Below are positions 46,611 through 58,700 of a stretch of DNA of 64,000 bases, one piece after another. This DNA is from Lithobates sylvaticus (Eukaryota; Chordata; Amphibia; Anura; Ranidae), in the NCBI GenBank assembly GCA_028564925.1, contig CM053028.1, positions 626,457,380-626,521,379 of the forward strand. Direction: 5' to 3'. Position 1 is the first letter of the stretch, and each line of letters starts with the position of its first letter. Below the pieces are notes generated by a model that saw nothing but the letters and a program-made list of their open reading frames with translations, did no database searches and was not told the origin of the DNA. The position numbers and the translations under genes are program-made.

Positions 46611-49600
46611 ATGGCAGGAAGGCCGCCAAGGAGAGGCAGACCGTCCCGAGGCAAGAACACAGGGCAAGCAGGCTCTGTTTCTAGAGACAACAGTGCTGGT
46701 CGTGGACGTGGTCGTGCATCGTCATCAGCACGTGGCCATGGGACACGCTTGTCTTTGTTTTCGGCAGCTGGACATGTTGAGCCGCATCATGCCGAAGGCT
46801 TGGTAGAATGGATGACCAAGCCCTCCTCATCCTCCTCATCCTCTCTCACCCAGGCTCAGGGTACTGGCAGAGCAGCTGCCAACGCGTACTCAATGGCATC
46901 ATCAGCCACCCCTTCCCTAGACCCACCATGTCCTCCTGAGGAGTCCCCCGAACTGTTTGAGCACAGTGTTGGGTACATGCTCCAGGAGGATGCCCAACGA
47001 TTCGAAGGCTCGGATGATGATACCCAGCTTGAGGAAGGCAGTAATGTGCGCGCAGAGAGAGGGGATGCTGAAGGACAGCAATCTGGCAGTAATGTTCCAC
47101 CAGCTGCAGCTTACTGCCAGGTTTGCTCTAGTGGTGAAGAGGGAGGGGATGATGAGGTCACTGACTCCACCTGGGTGCCTGAAGGGAGAGAGGAGGAGGA
47201 GGAGGAGGATGCGGCGGCACATGTCCAACGAGGCAGGATGCCCCCTGGAGGCCAGCTAGAGGCCAGCTGCCTCTGCATGTTAACACAAAAGTTCTTTGGT
47301 GTGGGCCTTTTTTGAGACGAGTGCATCAGATCGCACCACTGCTATTTGCAATATTTGTCTCAAGCGTATCTCACGTGGCCAAAACATCAGCCGCTTGGGC
47401 ACCACAAGCATGAGCAGACATATGTCGACCTGCCATGCAGCTCGTTGGCAAGCACACATAAAAGACCCACACCAAAGAACAAAGCGGACCTCTCCTTGCT
47501 CCTCATCAGCTGGGATCTCCATCCCCACTATATCTTCAGTCCTCTCTGAAAGCTGCTCTGAGAGGACTGAAGGTGTAGAATTAGGTGTGTCACAACCAAG
47601 TACTTGCAGTACACCGACGTCCGATTGTAGCAGGCAAATTTCCCTGCCCCAGCTGCTGGACCGTTGAAAGAAGTATACTCCCAGCCATCCACATGCCCAG
47701 CGGTTGAATGCTAGCTTGGCTAAATTGCTAGCACTTCAACTGCTGCCTTTTCAGTTGGTAGACTCGGCCCCCTTCCGTCAGTTTGTTCAATGTGCGGTTC
47801 CTCAGTGGCAGGTTCCCAAACGCCACTTTTTCTCACAGAAGGCGATTCCATCTCTCTACCGGCATGTGGAAGGCAATGTCCATGCCTCGCTGGACAGGGC
47901 GGTCAGCGGTAAGGTGCATATTACCGCTGACTCATGGTCCAGCAGGCATGGACAGGGACGATATCTGTCTTTCACGGCCCATTGGGTCACTCTATTGGCA
48001 GCTGGGAGGGATGCGGGACAAGGTGCAGTAGTGTTGGAGGTTGTTCTGCCACCACGCCTCCAAAATGCTATTACTGGTTGTGACACACCTCTCTCCTCCA
48101 CCCCCTTTTCTTCTTCTTCCTCCATGGCCTCTTCGAGTGCTCTGTCCTCGGAACCAGCAGTGCTTCGTAGGCGTACAAGGGGCTACGCGAGTACGCAGGC
48201 AAAAAGATGCCATGCCGTGCTTGCGCTGGTGTGTTTGGGGGACAGGAGCCACACTGGGACAGAGGTTCTGGCAGCTCTGCAGGGGCAGGCCGAGAGGTGG
48301 TTGACGCCACGCCAGCTTAAGTCAGGAATGGTAGTTTCTGACAATCGCACCAACCTCCTCTCTGCCCTGCGACAGGGGCAGCTCACCCATGTGCCCTGTA
48401 TGGCTCACGTCCTCAACCTGGTGGTGCAGCGGTTCTTGGGCAGGTACCCAGGCTTACAGGATGTCCTGAGGCAGGACAGGAAAGTCTGTGTGCATTTCCG
48501 CCGATCTTATAATGCCAGTATTCGGCTGACTGAGCTGCAAAAGGAGCTGAACCTGCCCAAGAACCGCCTAATATGTGACATGCCCACCAGGTGGAACTCA
48601 ACGTTAGCCATGCTGCAGCGACTGCACACGCAGCAGAGGGCCATCAATGAGTACCTTTGCGACTACGGAACCAGGACAGGGTCAGGGGAGCTTGGCTTTT
48701 TTTTTTCCCACGCCAGTGGAGCATGATCAGGGATGCATGCACTGTCCTCTCACCATTTGAGGAGGCCACGAAGATGGTGAGCAGTGACAGTGCATGCATC
48801 AGTGACACTGTACCTCTTGTCCACCTGTTGGAGCATACGCTGCGTGGGATAATGGACAGGGCACTTGAGGCAGAACAGAGGCAGGAAGAGGAGGACTTCC
48901 TTGCCTCTCAAGGCCCCCTTTATCCAGACAGTGTTCCTTCTGTCCCACCCATCACACAGGAAGAGGAGGAGGAGGAGGAGGAGGATTGTGTGAGCATGGA
49001 GGTGGAGGCTGGCACTCAGCATCAGCAGCAGCAGTCTTTTAGGGATGATGTACAGTCCCAACAAACCAGTGGACTTGTACGTGGCTGGGAGGAGGTGGCT
49101 GGCAATCATGTCGTCCTCAGTGACCCAGAAGACTCCGGACCGAATGCCTCAGCTAACCTACGTTGCATGGCCTCCCTGATCAAAGCCTGCGGAAGGATCC
49201 TCGTGTTCTTCGGCTCAAGGAGAGGGACCATTACTGGCTGGCCACTCTCCTTGATCCACGGTACAAGGGTAAGGTTGCGGACCTTATCTTGCCATCGCAG
49301 AGGGAGCAGAGGATGAGACATCTCAGGGAGGCCTTGCAGAAAGGTCTGTGCAACGCGTTCCCAGAAACTGGGAGATTACAAACTCCTGGTCCTGGACGAC
49401 GAGTTGCGTTCAGACAATTTTTTAGTCCGCAGCCCCAAGGTATGATCGGTTCCAGCAACCATCGCCAGCGTCTGATATACATGGTGCAGGAATACCTAGG
49501 GGCAAGGTCAGACTTGGACACCTTTCCCACCGAAAATCCTCTGGCTTACTGGGTCCTGAGGATGGATCACTGGCCAGAGCTTGCACAGTATGCAATTGAG

Positions 49601-49783
49601 CTACTGGCCTGTCCTGCATACAGCGTTCTTTCCGAACGCACATTCAGTGCTGCTGGAGGATTTGTCACCGATCACAGGGTGCGCCTGTCCACCGACTCGG
49701 TTGATCGACTGACCTTCATAAAAATGAATCAGTCTTGGATCACCACCAGCTACCAGGCACCTGAAGCGGATATAACTGAATAA
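46611..49783 (+). pseudogene. hAT-1 prime transposase, decayed
   Basis: Same protein as at 36492-39717. The N terminus (46611) starts MAGRPPRRGRPSRGKN and has extra residues near GSNVRAERGDAEGQQ. The BED finger (47296-47450) is intact but in another frame because a segment before it is deleted. A TGA after QLLDR (47665) replaces AGA. A ten-T run at 48697-48706 shifts the frame, a further break lies at about 49175, and a segment before RQFFSPQ is missing. The C-terminal part to ADITE (49783) is open. With no promoter upstream it is dead. Confidence 0.9.
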
Positions 49784-49889
49784 TTTATAATGTCACATCC
49801 CTTCAAGACTGCCTATGCTGATGCTGAGTGACTGTCCTGTTATGTTCACTGACTGTCCTCTTCCTCCTCCTCAATGATCCATGCCACCA

Positions 49890-51335
49890 CACCAGTGCCT
49901 AAGGCACAATTTTACAGCCCCTGTATAACAGGGGCGTGTAATTACAATTTTTAAAAAAAATGCTTCGCAACAGGTGTGACTGCTGTGCTCCAAGTACAGT
50001 ATCTGTGAGGGGTTGCAGTGTTGTGGCACCAGCACCAGTGCCTAAGGCACAATTTTTCAGCCCCTGTTGGGGCGTGTAATTACAATTTTTAGGCAATGCT
50101 TTGCAACAGGTCTCATTGCTGTGCTCAGAGTACAGTATCTGTGAGGGGTTGCAGTGTTGTGGCACCAGCACCAATGCCTAAGGCACAATTTTTCAGCCCC
50201 TGTATAACAGGGGCGTGTAATTACAATTTTTTTAAACAATGCTTCGCAACAGGTGTGACTGCTGTGCTCCAAGTACAGTATCTGTGAGGGGTTGCAGTGT
50301 TGTGGCACCAGCACCAGTGCCTAAGGCACAATTTTTTCAGCCCCTGTTGGGGCGTGTAATTACAATTTTTAGGCAATGCTTTGCAACAGGTCTCATTGCT
50401 GTGCTCAGAGTACAGTATCTGTGAGGGGTTGCAGTGTTGTGGCACCAGCACCAATGCCTAAGGCACAATTTTTCAGCCCCTGTTTAACAGGGGCGTGTAA
50501 TTACAATTTTTTAAGCAATGCTTCGCAACATGTCTGACTGCTGTGCTCCTAGTACAGTATCTGTGAGGGGTTGCAGTGTTGTGGCACCAGCACCAATGCC
50601 TAAGGCACAATTTTTCAGCCCCTGTTGGGGCGTGTAATTACAATTTTTAGGCAATGCTTTGCAACAGGTCTCATTGCTGTGCTCAGAGTACAGTATCTGT
50701 GAGGGGTTGCAGTGTTGTGGCACCAGCACCAATGCCTAAGGCACAATTTTTCTGCCCCTGTTTAACAGGGGCATGTAATTACAAATCTTGATCTAATAGT
50801 TCACAGCAGGGCCCATTCCTGCGCCCACCAAGAGTAACTGTGAGGGCCTACAGTCTTGTGGCAACACCGTCCACCACCACCACCACCAAAGGCCCAATTT
50901 TTCTGCCCTGTTCAACAGGTGCATGCAATTACAAATCTTGATCTAATAACTCACAGCAGGGCCCATTCCTGCGCCCACCAAGAGTAACTGTGAGGGCTTA
51001 CAGTCTTGTGGCAACACCGTCCACCACCACCACCACCACCAAAGGCCCAATTTTTCTGCCTGTTCAACAGGTGCATGCAATTACAAATCTTGATCTAATA
51101 ACTTACAGCAGGGCCCATTCCTGCACCCACCAAGAGTAACTGTGAGGGCTTACAGTCTTGGTGGCAACACCGTCCACCACCACCACCAACACCACCACCA
51201 CCACCAAAGGCCCAATTTTTCTGCCCTGTTCAACAGGTGCATGCAATTACAAATCTTGATCTAATAACTCACAGCAGGGCCCATTCCTGTGCCCGCCAAG
51301 AGTAACTGTGAGGGCTTACAGTGTTGTGGCTACAC
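49890..51335. repeat. Subterminal arrays of hAT-1 prime
   Basis: Inverted counterparts of 34990-36370. 49890-50780 holds long and short units with cccctgtataacaggggcg, cccctgttggggcg or cccctgtttaacaggggcg cores, so some cores have lost the middle of the palindrome. 50780-51335 holds about four 147-bp-type units with expanded ccaccacca runs. Unit number and type differ from the left copy. Confidence 0.88.
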
Positions 51336-52178
51336 CAACATCTAATAGGGCAAATTTCTGCAGAGTATATACGGCAGGCCCCTACTTTCAAACATCCAAC
51401 TTACAAACGACTCCTACTTGCAAACGGAAAGAGAAAACAGGAAGTGAGAGGAAATCTACCCCTAGGAAGGGAAATTCTATCCTGTTAGATTTAATTTGGG
51501 AAAAAGGTATCTCCTCTCTACTGATGCTTTATCACCAATCCTTGTTTCAATTAAAACCCCACTTTTCCAAAAACATTTGTCATTGGGACGGAAAGTGAGG
51601 TGACATGTTCTGAACAGATGTGCAAAGACAGCAAATGTTACAGGGGTGATAACCCCTCCCTATGTTCTCCAAAAAGCTTAAAAATAGATTTTTTTGGGAT
51701 GGAGCTACACTTCATAATGTACCTGTTCAGATTCTACTTAAGAACAAACCTAAAGCCGCAAGTGGTTTTAAATGGCTTCTTTTTTTCCTTTACAAATGAC
51801 ATTTTGTGCAAGGACAGTTCTAAACACGGGAAACACATGCCACTTCACAGGCATACTTTAGACACCCCCCAGGTACCATATTTAAAGGAAAATTTCACTT
51901 TTTTTTTTTCACTTTATGCATCATTAAAATGACTGCTCCCGAAAAAACGTTAGTTTTTAAAAGTTCTTTTTGCATTGATATATGTCCCCTGGGGCAGGAC
52001 CCGGGTCCCCAAACCTGTTTTATGACATTAACATGCATATTGGCCGTTGTAATTAGCACTTTTGATTTCGAACGTTCGCGTCCATTATAACGTATAGGGT
52101 TCGAAAATTCGCGCGAACTTTCGGTCGGTTCGAAGGTTCTGGTGCGAACCGAACCCGGGGGTGTTCGGCTCATCCCTA

Positions 52179-52845
52179 TTACTGGTGTTCTATAATACAG
52201 GCATCTCTGCAGCAGTTAAAGTGGGTGTTGTGTGCCTCCAGCACAGTATACACCTGAAGCTACCATTTATTACTGGTGTTCTGTAATACAGGCATCTCTG
52301 CAGCAGTTAAAGTGGGTGTTGTGTGCTTCCTGCACAGTATACACCTGAAGCTACCCCTTATTGCTGGTTTTCCCATCTCCCTGCAGGACATTAGTATGTC
52401 TAGAAGGCCAACAAGGAGAGGCAGACAGTCACGAGCCAATAAAAGAGGGCAAGCAGGCTCTGTGTCTAGAGGCAACAGTGCTGGTCGTGGACGTGGTGCA
52501 TCGTCATCAGCACGTGGCCATGGGACACACTTGTCCTTATTTTCGGCAGCTGGACGTGTTGAGCCACATAATGTCGAAGACTTGGTAGAGTAGATGGCCA
52601 AGCCCTCCTCATCCTCTCTCACCCAGGGTCTGGGTACTGGCAAAGCAGCTGCCAACGCGTCCTCTTCCCTCATCTCAATGTCATAGTCACTCCTTCCCTA
52701 GACCATGTCATCCTGAGGAGTCCCCCGAACTGTTTGACCACAGTGTTGGGTATATACTCCAGGAGGATGCCCAGCGGTTTGAAGGCTCTGATGATGATAC
52801 CCACCTAGACTCGGCCCCCTTCCATTAATTTGTGCAATGTTTGGG
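52179..52845 (+). pseudogene. hAT-2 prime: leader repeats and transposase N terminus
   Basis: The inverted counterpart of 33385-34125, nearly identical in what I can compare, with two 88-bp leader units instead of three. The coding part begins MSRRPTRRGRQSR near 52396 and shares the deletion that joins DDDTHL to DSAPF (about 52805). It then stops at caatg (52845), where other hAT sequence is attached. Confidence 0.85.
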
Positions 52846-53626
52846 ACGGAAAGTGAGGTGAAATGTTCTGAACAGATGTGCGAAGACAGCAAATGTTACA
52901 GGGGTGATAACCCCTCCCTATGTTCTCCAAAAAGCTTAAAAATAGATTTTTTTGGGATGGAGCTACACTTCATAATGTACCTGTTCAGATTCTACTTAAG
53001 AACAAACCTACAGTCCGTGTCTTGTTTGCACCACCTATATACTGCTGTTCAGAGTATATAGGGTTGTAGGTATAGGGTTTTATTTTGGGTGCGGGGTCCC
53101 CCTTAATATCCATACAAGACCCAAATGGTGATGGGGTAGCCATGCCATTTTTCTCAAGGATTTTCAGCCATATGGCGGCTAGGACAAGACATGACATTAA
53201 AGCCGCAAGTGGTTTTAAATGGCTTCTTTTTTTCCTTTACAAATGTAATTTTGTGCAGGGACAGTTCTAAACACGGGAAACACATGCCACTTCACAGGCA
53301 TACTTTAGACACCCCCCAGGTACCATATTTAAAGGAATATTTCACTTTTTTTTTTCACTTTATGCATCATTAAAATGACTGCTCCCGAAAAAACGTTAGT
53401 TTTTTTAAAAGTTCTTTTTGCATTGATATATGTCCCCTGGGGCAGGACCCGGGTCCCCAAACCTGTTTTATGACATTAACATGCATATTGCCCGTTGTAA
53501 TTAGCCATTTTGATTTCGAACGTTTGCGTCCATTATAACGAATAGGGTTCGAAAATTCGCGCAAACTTTCGGTCCGTTCGAAGGTTCTGGTGCGAACCGA
53601 ACCCGGGGGTGTTCGGCTCATCCCTA
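52846..53626 (-). mobile_element. hAT end region, terminus at 53626
   Basis: Starts gggacggaaagtgagg, as inside the hAT-1 left end, and runs outward to ggctcatcccta at 53626. It holds an internal segment (53010-53200) with similarity to 27540-27790 that hAT-1 lacks. It abuts L1 sequence at 53627. No 8-bp repeat matches the 27208 side. Confidence 0.75.
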
Positions 53627-56600
53627 CTCTATAGTAATTAGCGAAGTTAGGGCAACCTAGGCCACCATAAAGTTTAGGTAGATATAGCGTGTTTGCCGGT
53701 ATATGTGGCTTTGAAGTTCCCCAGACAAATGTTGCCACTCTTTTTTGCACCAGTCTAAAGCCCCATACATACGCGCGGATTATCCGAGGACAAGGTCCGT
53801 AGGATCATGTCCGTCGTACTTTGTCCGATGTTGGTTTTGCGTACACACGGTCGGACAAAGTTGTCGGAAAATCCGATCATTCTGAACGTGGTGACGTTTG
53901 TTGCCTACGACGGGACTACGTAGAGGCTAGTAGCCAATAGCTTTGGTCTTGTAATGTGATCTGAGCATGCGTAGCACTTTGTCCGTCCGAATTCGCTACA
54001 CACGATCGGATTTGGTGTGATCGGACTTTGTTGTCAAAAAATCTATTCAGCAGGAGATAGGACTTTGTCCGTCAGACAATCCGATGGAAACTGTCCGATG
54101 GTGCCTACACACGGTTGGATTTTTCGACAACATTGTCCGATAGGACAGAATCCATGCGAAAATCCGACCGTGTGTATGGGGCTTTAGAAAGTATGAAGGA
54201 ATTGGTATTGGTAAAAGTCTAAATAGGTATAAAAATGTGGGTAAAATGGACATTTTGGTAGCATTCATCCTTCCTATCCAGGATAATAGGAGTTGTGACC
54301 ATTGCTTTAATAGTTTGGTTATTTGTTTCAGTAGAGGAGGGTAGTTTGCTGAAAATAAGTCTTTATGCAAGGCTGTTAATTGGATACCTAGGTATGGGAT
54401 AGATTTTTCTGCCCAGCTAAATGGAAGTGCCGTTTTTGCAGGAGTTCGTTCTGCATCAGTTAAAGATACATCAAGAGCAATACATTTTTTAGGGTTTATG
54501 ACCAGGCCTGAAATGTTCGCAAATTTGTTAAGAACAGGTAATAGATTAGGACCCGAAACTTGAGGTGATGACAGAAAGAGGAGAATATCATCTGCAAACA
54601 TACATAGCTTATGTGGGACACCTCCTACCTCTATACCCATAATTGAAGGATTGGTCCTAATATGTTAAGCTAAAGGTTGTAAAATAAGGGCAAATAAAAG
54701 GGGGGATAGTGGACAACCCTGACGCGTTCCCCTTTCTATATTAAACTGTTCGGACTTGTATCCTGCATATTTGACATACGCTTTAGGTCTATTATAAAGA
54801 GCCTCTATCCATTTTATGAAGTGTGGACCGAACCACCATTTTTGTAATGAGTATTGTAGGTATGACCAAGATACTGTATCAAATGCTTGTTTAATGTCCA
54901 GTGATAGAAAACAGGATGGTATATGTTGTTTTTTAGCGAATTGTGCTAGAAGTACTGCCCTGCGTACATTGTCACCCGCTTGTCTTTTCGGCATAAAGCC
55001 TACTTGGTCTCTGTGAATTAATTTATTTATGAATTGGTTAAGACGTTTTGCTAAAATTTTAGCTAATATTTTGATATCTATATTCAACAGAGATATGGGG
55101 CGATAATTTATGCAGGAGCTATCATCAGAAAAAGGTTTGGGGATCATGCATAGGATGGCAGTTAGTGATTCTTGTCTGAAAGAGTGACCTTCTAGCAATA
55201 CATTAAATGCTTTAGCTAACACAGGGGACAGAATATCAGTGAATGTACGGTAATATAGTGTCGAGTATCCATCAGGTCCTGGTCTTTTATTTAATTTTAG
55301 TTCTTTAATGGAATCAGCTACTTCTTCCATTTTTATGGGTTTGTCTAGGAATTTTTTGTTTTCGCAGGATAATGTTGGAAGGATAATATTGGAGAAGAAA
55401 GCGTCGGCTTCGGTGATATTGAAATCTTTGGTTGATTCATATAAGGATGCAAGGTGGGTTTTGAATTTGTGAACAATTTTAACTGGATTGCAGGTGTAAC
55501 TATCTTTTGATACTTTTAAGCGGATAAGTTTGTATGATTTTTGAATTGAGTTTAAAGTTCGTGCTAGATAAGTGCCTGGTTTATTTGATTTTAAATAAAA
55601 ATTATGTCTGGTGCGTTTGAAGGTTTTGTCTATTGATTCTGTAAGAAATAGGTCATATTCTAGGCATGTTTTTTCAAAATGGGCTTTTGTCGTCAAGGAA
55701 GGGTTATCTTGAAAAGTTATGCATGCTGCATTGAATTCATTTTCTAATTTATGAGCAAGAATTTTCCGTTTCCTTTTGAATAAAGCCATTTGTCTCTGTA
55801 TTGCGCCACGTAATACAGGTTTGTGGGCTTCCCAAAGAGTTAAGGGGGATATTTCTGGAGTATTATTGAGTAATAGATATTCCTTTAGAGCCTGTTCAAC
55901 TTTTTGACATTGAAGCGGGTGTTTTGAGTATAATATCTGGTAGATACCAAGTTGGATCATGTGCTTTGGGTATGGCGGAAGCTATAGTTGTAAACACCAC
56001 TTTATGATCAGACCATGAGATGGGAATTATGTCTGAAGCTAATATCTCTGGTATTATACCAATGGTTAAAAAAATATGGTCAATACGGGTAAAAGATTGA
56101 TGGGGATGTGAATAGTAAGTGAATCTTTTCTTTGTCGGATTATTTTCTCTCCAAGTATCGACCAAGTTGTATTTGGACAGGAGTTGAGAGAAAGATAATT
56201 TGGTCAAGGTTCTTTGTGGGATGTATGGAGACTTGTCTAGAAATGGGAGGAGAACTTGGTTAGAGTCTCCACCCATGATCACTGTTCCATTTTTATGTGC
56301 ATTCACCACTTGTAAAAGATGTGACTTGAAAGCTGATGGTTGTTTATTAGGAGCATAATATGAAACAATTGTGACTGCCATATTCAATATATGACCTAGC
56401 AAAATTGTATATTGTCCTTCTGGATCTTTAATTTCTGATAATAGAGTGAAGGGGGTTGAACGGTGGAATGCTATAAGGGTTCCCCTTTGTTTGGTGTTAG
56501 CAGATGCAGTAAAACTTTGTGGGTAAAAGGGAGACACACATTTAGGTGTGGAGTTTTTAGTAAAATGAGTCTCTTGTAAGCATACTATGTGCGCCTTTCG

Positions 56601-56687
56601 TGTGTGAAAGGTGCGAAATGCTTTGGTCCTTTTTTGTGGTACATTTAGACCCTTAACATTCAGGGATAGAATATTTATTGGTGCCAT
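53627..56687 (-). pseudogene. L1 ORF2 (endonuclease and reverse transcriptase), broken
   Basis: N-terminal APE-type endonuclease from 56687: ILSLNVKGLN, CLQETHF, GGDSNQVL and SWSDHKVVF. A frameshift near 55930-55960 leads into the RT frame (55960-54668): KLNKRPGPDGYS, YRPISLLNIDIKILAKILA, LDIKQAFDTVSW and GTRQGCPLSPLLFALIL, then a TAA at 54665-54667. After it the frame resumes with the catalytic CMFADDILLF (about 54590-54560) and SWAEKSIPYLGIQL. The MITE then interrupts, and about 40 further codons (VQKRVATFVWGTSKPHIP, GGLGCPNFANYY) follow before the hAT junction. Nicking and target-primed reverse transcription were its roles; it is dead. Confidence 0.9.
53759..54183. mobile_element. Harbinger MITE inside L1 ORF2
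   Basis: 425 bp with ends agccccatacatacg and cgtgtgtatggggct. It shares a subterminal block (tgtccgtcgtactttgtccg) with the complement of the Harbinger right end near 15000, so it looks like a deletion derivative of that lineage. The flanks read ctaa and ttag, so the three-base duplication is not clean; one base may have mutated. Confidence 0.88.
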
Positions 56688-57166
56688 GGTAATTGATTAA
56701 GAGAAAAAGACTTACCAAAACGTATACATTTATGATGTAAGGAAGCGACCTATGTGAACATGGTGAATAAGAAAGGAAGGAAAAAAACGTCTGCATCTAG
56801 GGTAGAAAAAAAGGAAAAAAAGGAAACAAAAAAGGTTAATAGGTGCGTTGTTATTAAAAACAAATAATGCTTCTGTCGAGTCATAGGTGGTCCGTGATAG
56901 GGAATATATGGCTCTATCAGGGAAAAGGCCTACGTCGATCCTCCACTAATAATACGTGGATGAACAAAGTAGACCAAAGAGGGCACACGGATCTTCCGCA
57001 TACTGGGGAAAAACATTATAATAAACGTATCTAAAAGATGCATATAATATTTAGTAGCAGGGGGGCGTGGCTTAGCGATGGCCGAGTGAGGAGGTTTTTT
57101 TGAGAGCTCCTGATCTCCCCGGCCCATCTAACTTTACAGACGGCTTCCTCCATTGATTTCTGAGGC

Positions 57167-58700
57167 ATGATCTCTACCAAAAGGTACAAGACCAGATCCT
57201 CAACAAGCGGCACCCCCTCACAGACCCCGCAGAGAAGCATCCAGCTGTATTTTACTGATCCGCACAGACCCTCTCCGGGCGCCATTACTACAGCGCCACG
57301 TGCAAGCAACAGTTCAGAAGGATCCCCACCAGACGAATCGGCGACCACTGCACAGATTACTGAATCGGAGCCCCTACGGAGTACACCCGATCCTGCCGAC
57401 ATAGACATGGCCAGTCAGTCGCAACAGGTAGGCCCCTTTCACACCGGGGCGTTTTTCATGCGGTGCAGCGCTAAAAATAGCGCCTGTTCACCGCATGAAA
57501 AACTCCGGCCCCTTTAACTCCAGTGTGAAAGCCGGCGGGCTTTCACACTGGAGCGGTGCGCTAGCAGGATGACAAAAAAAGTCCTGCTAGCAGCATCTTA
57601 GGAGCGGAATAGGAGCGGTGTGTTCACCGCTCCTATACCGCTCCTTCCCATTGATTACAATGGGACACCGCGGTAAAACCGCGGCAATACCGCCGCAAAG
57701 CGCCGCTACGGCGGCGCTCTGCGGGGGTGTTTAACCCTTTTTCGGCCGCTCGCGGGGGGTAAAACCGCACCGCGAGCGGCCAAAAACCGCGGTTAAAACG
57801 ACGGTAAAGCAGCGCTAAATATAGCGCTGCTTTACCGTCACCGCGGCTCCCCGCCCCAGTGTGAAAGGGGCCGTAGGGATGATATCGGACGACCTAAGGG
57901 CTATTCTGCAGGCCTTGCCAACGAAGGCAGATTTTGAAGCCCTGCCGTCTAAAACAGACATAGAGGCTCTCATACTCCGGGTGGAAGAGGCACATAGCCG
58001 AGACATGCAGGAGGTCAGAGAGGAGCTGCAAGTGATCTCGGAGTGGATAGATACGGGGGATGTTGCATTGCAAGCCCTGATACAATGGGTCATGGAACTG
58101 GAACAGGCCCGAGTCGCCCAGGAAAATACTGCTGTGGACTTACAGTTGCACATGGAAGATTTGGAGGACCGTAGCTGCCGGAACAACCTGCGGCTGCGGG
58201 GCCTCCCTGAAGCCACTGGGACAGAGGATCTGGCGGCGACGGTGGTGGCCATATTCCAGGAAATACTGGGGGAGACACCGGCACCAACGGTGGAGTTCGA
58301 TTGGGTCCACAGGATGCTTGGACCTAAACCATCTGACCCAGAGAGGCCTCGTGATGTGCTCTGCAGAGTGCACAGGTACTCCCTCAAAGAACTTATCCTA
58401 CGGAAGGCTTGGGATCATGGAGAGGTGAGCTTTGATGGGGCAACAGTAAAGATACTGCCAGACCTCTCCAGGGCCACACTACAGAGAAGAGCACTGCTGA
58501 GACCTGCGCTGGATCTAGCCAGACAAAGAGGCTGCACTTATCCAAGGGTGGTATCCGCTAGCTGTCACCTTTTGCTAAGGATCTACAGCCTGCACTCTAC
58601 GCTCCTCAGCAGATCTTCCCACCTTCTTTGCCTTCCTGGAAGTGGACCCGGTACCGATCCCCGACTGGCTCGCTCTCCTTCCCCGCATCACAGGTCGCAC
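57167..58700 (+). pseudogene. L1 ORF1p (RNA-binding protein), broken
   Basis: Starts MISTKRYKTRSSTSG and reaches MASQSQQ at 57427. A 442-bp MITE follows, then the same frame resumes with GMISDDLRAILQALPTK. A predicted coiled coil (LRVEEAHSRDMQEVREEL, about 57970-58140) is followed by the RRM-like Transposase_22 region (RNNLRLRGLPE) and the C-terminal domain (DRVHR-type FDWVHRMLG, RVHRYSLKELILRKAW, ILPDLSRATLQRRALLRPAL). After GCTYP (about 58545) the family sequence continues in another frame (WYPLAVTF, later DLPTFFAFLEVDPVPIPDWL), so a frameshift lies there. In an intact L1 it coats the RNA as a trimer. Confidence 0.88.
57431..57872. mobile_element. MITE with ggcccctttcacacc termini in L1 ORF1
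   Basis: 442 bp, inverted ends ggcccctttcacacc and gtgtgaaaggggcc, flanked by GTA on both sides (57428-57430 and 57873-57875). The interior is palindromic (gggctttcacactggagcgg, accgctcctataccgctcc). Same family as 17727-18155. Removing it and one GTA would join the ORF1 frame, which proves the insertion. Confidence 0.92.

Larger units (their letters stand above)
42872..52178 (+). mobile_element. hAT-1 prime, inverted second copy lacking its promoter end
   Basis: Carries, in the opposite orientation to hAT-1, the leader array, transposase gene, subterminal arrays and left-end region. It ends in ctcatcccta at 52178, followed by ttactggt, the complement of the accagtaa target duplication. Its promoter-side terminus is missing at 42872. 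The outer ~850 bp look almost identical to 34126-34980, while the gene bodies differ by several percent and by indels. Confidence 0.85.
53627..57058 (-). mobile_element. L1-clade LINE, ORF2 half (minus strand)
   Basis: ORF2 starts at 56687 and runs leftward to the hAT junction at 53627, interrupted by a Harbinger MITE (53759-54183). The stretch 56688-57058 fits an ORF1-ORF2 spacer (A-rich, no ORF). The 3' end and tail are not present. The right-hand half of an L1 lies in the opposite orientation from 57059. Confidence 0.8.

Noticed and set aside
27208-53626. One giant 26-kb mobile composite bounded by hAT ends
   Set aside because: The two outer termini belong to clearly different subfamily sequences, and the flanking 8 bp (gtcattat and ctctatag) do not match.
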